From Carthagonibacter metallireducens (lineage in GTDB: Bacteria > Gemmatimonadota > Gemmatimonadetes > Palauibacterales > Palauibacteraceae): DNA of 64,000 nucleotides. The translations under genes were made by a program, and so were the position numbers. The notes beneath the pieces were generated by a model that worked only from the letters and a program-made list of their open reading frames with translations, was not told where the DNA came from and made no database searches. The stretch lies in contig JAMJQQ010000081.1 in the NCBI GenBank assembly GCA_023554445.1, positions 1 through 64,000 of the forward strand, read 5' to 3'. How positions within the stretch are numbered: the stretch's first letter is position 1; every line of letters begins with the position of its first letter. Positions 62,792 through 64,000 of this stretch are shown here, one piece after another.

Positions 62792-64000
62792 ATGACCTTG
62801 TACGAGGAAGGGGACGTTTCCACGAGCCCTGTCAACGAGGGGCTGAACCGGCGACTGTCGAGCGAACTGTCGGAGATGCGCTCGCAGGGTGTGCTGAAGC
62901 AACTGCAGCACATCTGTGGCCCCCAGGGTCCGGTAGTGGATCTCGAAGGGTACGGCGAGACGATCAATCTCTGCTCGAACAACTACCTCGGCCTGTGCGA
63001 TGTGCCTGAGGTCGTCGCGGCCGTCCGGGACGGGGCGGACCGCTACGGCGCGGGAACATCATCCGTGCGGTTCATTTGCGGGACATTCGACGTGCACAGG
63101 GAGCTGGAAGATCGAATCGCCGACTTCCTCGAGACCGAGGCCTCGATCACTTTCACATCCTGCTGGAATGCCAACGAGGGACTCTTCGCTCCGCTGCTGG
63201 ACGAGAAGGATGCACTGATCAGCGATGAATTGAACCACGCTTCGATCATCGATGGAATCCGGCTATGCAAGGCGAACAGGCACATCTACCGCCACATGGA
63301 TATGGACTCCCTCGAGGAAGCGCTCGAGAGTTCGCAGTCGGCGCGTCATCGGATGGTGATCACGGACGGCGTGTTCTCGATGGAAGGAGAGATCGCTCCG
63401 CTGCCGGAGATCCGTGAGTTGTGCGACCGGTACGACGCGATAATGGCCGTCGACGACTCGCACGCCACAGGCGTGCTCGGAGATACCGGACGCGGCACGC
63501 CGGAGCACTTCGGAATGCACGGGGAGGTGGACATCATCACGTCCACTCTCGGGAAGGCGCTGGGCGGCATGGCCGGAGGCTTCATCGCCAGCAGCCGGGA
63601 AGTGGTCGAGTATCTCGTACAGCGTTCACGAACTCAGCTGTTCACCAACGCCATTCCGCCTCACTCGGCCGCCGGAGCCCTCGCGGCGATCGAGCACCTG
63701 GAGTCGCACCCGGAGATGGTCACGCGGCTCCGCGAGAACGCAGAGTACTTCCGGGCGGGCTTGAAGGAACTCGGCTATCAGCCGATCGAAGGAGATACAC
63801 CGATCATCCCCGTCATCATCGGTGAGACTGCCGACGCGATCGCCCTCAGCACGCGTCTGCTCGATGAAGGCGTGTTCGTGATCGGATTCGGATTTCCCGT
63901 AGTACCGCACGGGACCGCGCGGATCCGATCCCAGATCTCGGCCGCCCACACGCGAGAGCACCTGGATCGGGCGCTCGAGGCGCTCGACCGGTCGGGCCGT
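62792..64000 (+). CDS. kbl: 2-amino-3-ketobutyrate CoA ligase (glycine C-acetyltransferase), cut at window end
   Basis: 403 residues are visible with no stop. E. coli Kbl has 398 residues, so only a short tail should be missing. It is a PLP enzyme of the alpha-oxoamine synthase family: INLCSNNYLGL near the start, DELNHASIIDGIRLCKA, VDDSHATGVLGDTGRG and the PLP-lysine site TSTLGKALGG. It splits 2-amino-3-ketobutyrate to glycine and acetyl-CoA in threonine breakdown. GGAGG at 62780-62784 precedes the ATG. The usual partner tdh is not in the window. Confidence 0.92.
   Translation, partial: MTLYEEGDVSTSPVNEGLNRRLSSELSEMRSQGVLKQLQHICGPQGPVVDLEGYGETINLCSNNYLGLCDVPEVVAAVRDGADRYGAGTSSVRFICGTFDVHRELEDRIADFLETEASITFTSCWNANEGLFAPLLDEKDALISDELNHASIIDGIRLCKANRHIYRHMDMDSLEEALESSQSARHRMVITDGVFSMEGEIAPLPEIRELCDRYDAIMAVDDSHATGVLGDTGRGTPEHFGMHGEVDIITSTLGKALGGMAGGFIASSREVVEYLVQRSRTQLFTNAIPPHSAAGALAAIEHLESHPEMVTRLRENAEYFRAGLKELGYQPIEGDTPIIPVIIGETADAIALSTRLLDEGVFVIGFGFPVVPHGTARIRSQISAAHTREHLDRALEALDRSGR

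Overview
The window is 64 kb of dense, GC-rich bacterial chromosome. It holds 56 protein-coding genes, two of them cut by the window ends, and one tRNA. No gene-free stretch reaches 300 bases; the longest gaps (about 160-260 bases, for example 11493-11749, 13691-13931, 45568-45811 and 53827-54031) mostly hold promoters, leaders and terminators. There is no rRNA, CRISPR array, insertion sequence or prophage. The cell is diderm: it encodes a secretin (PilQ), a TonB-like protein, a giant SprA-type outer-membrane protein and lipoproteins. SprA together with a high-GC genome, a complete type IV pilus and a Firmicutes-like topA-trmFO-xerC-hslV-hslU order fits Gemmatimonadota best. That placement is an inference, not a proof.

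Layout. 1-3418 (minus): F0F1 ATP synthase genes atpZ, an AtpI-like membrane gene, atpB, atpE, atpF, atpH and the start of atpA, behind a recognisable promoter. 3589-5964 (plus): MoxR ATPase and a CorC/HlyC-type CBS protein. 5970-11492: prepilin peptidase, a SpoU rRNA methyltransferase, thiD (plus), then purine nucleoside phosphorylase, a NupC transporter and a rhomboid protease. 11750-20380 (plus): a proteostasis block of dnaK, an HtrA protease, tRNA-Leu, trigger factor, clpP, clpX, engB and a small exported protein. 20405-32584 (minus): topA, trmFO, xerC, hslV, hslU, gcvT, mogA and a sigma-54 activator, preceded by aroC and aroK.

32704-54679 (all minus) is a large type IV pilus region. pilMNOPQ has its own sigma-70-type promoter and a strong terminator. 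Next come two pseudopilins, a four-gene membrane glycosyltransferase/YfhO cassette, the major pilin pilA, pilR, pilS, a small unknown gene, pilC, pilT and pilB, then a ComEA-like DNA-binding protein. pilA is preceded by a near-consensus sigma-54 promoter with GGTGCAA repeats farther upstream, directly beside the genes for the PilS/PilR pair expected to control it. pilD lies 27 kb away at 5970. The set is enough to build, retract and regulate a pilus, and with ComEA it suggests DNA uptake.

54727-64000: a 2,073-codon sprA, a TonB-like gene, an unknown lipoprotein gene and the start of kbl.

Many neighbouring genes overlap by ATGA or GTGA, so translational coupling is widespread. No wholly new system is evident. 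The most notable items are SprA in a probable non-Bacteroidota genome, the sigma-54 control of pilA, the glycosyltransferase cassette between pilin genes, and several unknown genes locked into well-known operons.
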